A stretch of 64,000 nt of DNA. Origin: Cyanobium sp. ATX 6A2. GTDB taxonomy: Bacteria > Cyanobacteriota > Cyanobacteriia > PCC-6307 > Cyanobiaceae. Of this stretch, positions 63,025-64,000 are shown in pieces. The position numbers were made by a program, and so were the translations under genes. Below the pieces are notes generated by a model. The model made no database searches and was not told the DNA's origin. It saw only the letters and a program-made list of their open reading frames with translations. The stretch is from contig NZ_JAGQCU010000017.1 of NCBI RefSeq assembly GCF_024346355.1, positions 1-64,000 on the forward strand. The letters are read 5' to 3'. Numbering within the stretch: position 1 is the first letter of the stretch; every line of letters begins with the position of its first letter.

Positions 63025-64000
63025 TCAGTCGAGGTCGGGCATGGCCAGGGTGGGTTCGGCCTGACGGTCGATGCCCTTCTCGAAACCGGCCGCGGCGGCG
63101 CGGGCGCGGCCGGCGTGCCAGAGGTGGCCCACCAGGAAGAAGAAGGCGAGCACGAACTGGGTGGACGCCAGCCACTGGCGGATGTTCACGAAGTTCACCG
63201 AGTTGGGTTCGGTGATGATGCCGCCCACCGAGTTCAGGGAGGCGTTGGGGGCGTGGGTCATGTATTCAGCAGCCCGGCGCACCTGCCAGGGCTGAATGTC
63301 GTTCTGGAGCTTGTCGAGGCTGAGGCCGTTGGGGCCCCGCAGGGGCTCCAGCCAGGGACCGCGGAAGTCCCAGAAGCGCATGGTTTCACCGCCGAAGATG
63401 ATCTCGCCGGTGGGTGAGCGCATCAGGTATTTACCAAGACCGGTGGGGCCCATGGCCGAGCCGATGTTGGCGCCCAGGCGTTGGTCACGCACCAGGAAGG
63501 TGAAGCTCTGGGCCTGGGAAGACTCGGCGTTGGTGGGGCCGTAGAACTCCGAGGGATAGGCGGTGTTGTTGAACCAGATGTAGGCGCTGGCAATGAAGCT
63601 CATCAGGCTGAGGGCCCCGAGGCTGTAGCTCAGGTAGGCCTCACCGTTCCAGATGAAGGCGCGACGCACCCAGCCGAAGGGCTTGGTGATCACGTGCCAG
63701 ATGCCACCGAAGATGCAGATCAGGCCGATCCAGATGTGGCCACCGATGATGTCCTCCATCGAATCCACCCCGATGATCCAGCCTTCGCCGCCGAAGGGTG
63801 CGCGGGTGAGGTAGCCGAAGATCACACCCGGATTGAGGGTGGGGTTGGTGATCAGACGCACGTCACCACCACCGGGGGCCCAGGTGTCGTAGACGCCACC
63901 GAAGAACATGGCCTTGAACACCAGCAGCAGAGCGCCGACGCCAAGAAGAATCAGGTGATAACCAATGATGTTGGTCATCTGATTCTTGTCGCGCCAGTCT
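63025..64000 (-). CDS. psbC: Photosystem II CP43 chlorophyll protein, C-terminal two thirds (partial)
   Basis: Core antenna of photosystem II, binding chlorophyll in the thylakoid membrane; its large lumenal loop E contributes an arginine and a glutamate near the Mn4CaO5 cluster. The visible part runs from [10 protein letters not shown] at the right edge to the stop: [20 protein letters not shown] in loop [18 protein letters not shown], and C-terminal TLAMPDLD. The 5' end lies beyond 64000, where psbD usually overlaps it. Confidence 0.97.
   Translation of the reverse strand, partial: DWRDKNQMTNIIGYHLILLGVGALLLVFKAMFFGGVYDTWAPGGGDVRLITNPTLNPGVIFGYLTRAPFGGEGWIIGVDSMEDIIGGHIWIGLICIFGGIWHVITKPFGWVRRAFIWNGEAYLSYSLGALSLMSFIASAYIWFNNTAYPSEFYGPTNAESSQAQSFTFLVRDQRLGANIGSAMGPTGLGKYLMRSPTGEIIFGGETMRFWDFRGPWLEPLRGPNGLSLDKLQNDIQPWQVRRAAEYMTHAPNASLNSVGGIITEPNSVNFVNIRQWLASTQFVLAFFFLVGHLWHAGRARAAAAGFEKGIDRQAEPTLAMPDLD

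Noticed and set aside
1-64000. CRISPR arrays, insertion sequences, prophage or integrase genes
   Set aside because: I saw no spaced direct repeats, transposase motifs, att-like duplications at the tRNA or phage genes; composition is even throughout.

Overview
The window is a 64 kb piece of a GC-rich picocyanobacterial chromosome (Cyanobium/Synechococcus type). The evidence is photosystem II CP43 (psbC, cut by the right edge), a CpcS/CpeS-type phycobilin lyase, an Ftn2/ZipN division protein, light-repressed LrtA, glucosylglycerol-phosphate phosphatase StpA and many small families found mainly in cyanobacteria (DUF1517, DUF3122, DUF3611, TIGR03792). Genes are packed on both strands. Neighbours often share 4-bp ATGA/GTGA junctions and convergent genes overlap at their 3' ends. 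No gap exceeds 300 bp; the longest, about 256 bp, lies upstream of pdhA. I see no insertion sequence, prophage, CRISPR array or integrase, so this is core genome rather than an island.

Layout. 1-93 is the 3' part of a 5S rRNA, the end of an rrn operon, followed by pyrF. On the minus strand 896-5672 reads lrtA-deoC-recO-MFS-GT4 glycosyltransferase. lipB, an acyl-activating enzyme, stpA, a YlqD-like protein, the pyruvate dehydrogenase E2 gene, queA and sodB follow to 13.3 kb. An FKBP isomerase with a phasin-like partner, lnt, tRNA-Ala(GGC), lexA with its probable operator, argF and ftsH run to 19.9 kb. An SRAP/HMCES-type DNA-repair protein with DUF427, MscS, ribD, an AI-2E family permease, DUF3122, a GH116 glycosidase and cobL run to 29.1 kb.

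From 29 to 39 kb come pheS, nadK, a degenerate response regulator and DUF192 (tightly coupled), then surE, DUF3611, ribF, thiE, thiS, DUF1517, larB, TIGR03792 and ispF. At 39-42.4 kb there is a NarL-type regulator and a large PAS/HisKA sensor kinase. Then come NfeD facing a slipin, trmD, the lyase, era, a Bax-inhibitor-1 protein, phoH, rpsP, ffh and ftn2 (to 52.8 kb). The last part holds pdhA, an HDAC-family hydrolase, a group-2-like sigma factor, nnr, mnmA, a cobQ cluster with a ferredoxin, maf, a YcgJ-like secreted protein and psbC.

Functional threads: central carbon metabolism (E1 alpha and E2 of pyruvate dehydrogenase in two places, acyl activation, lipoate attachment); cofactors (B12, thiamine, riboflavin/FAD, NADP, isoprenoid, NAD(P)HX repair); tRNA modification (queA, trmD, mnmA); ribosome and SRP functions (rpsP, ffh, era, lrtA); and regulation (lexA, a sigma factor, one sensor/regulator pair, one phosphorylation-deficient regulator). 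I found no clearly new multi-gene system. The most interesting points are unusual start codons, an antisense-overlapping small membrane gene, a tandem duplication inside a sigma factor, and a palindrome shared by two convergent genes.
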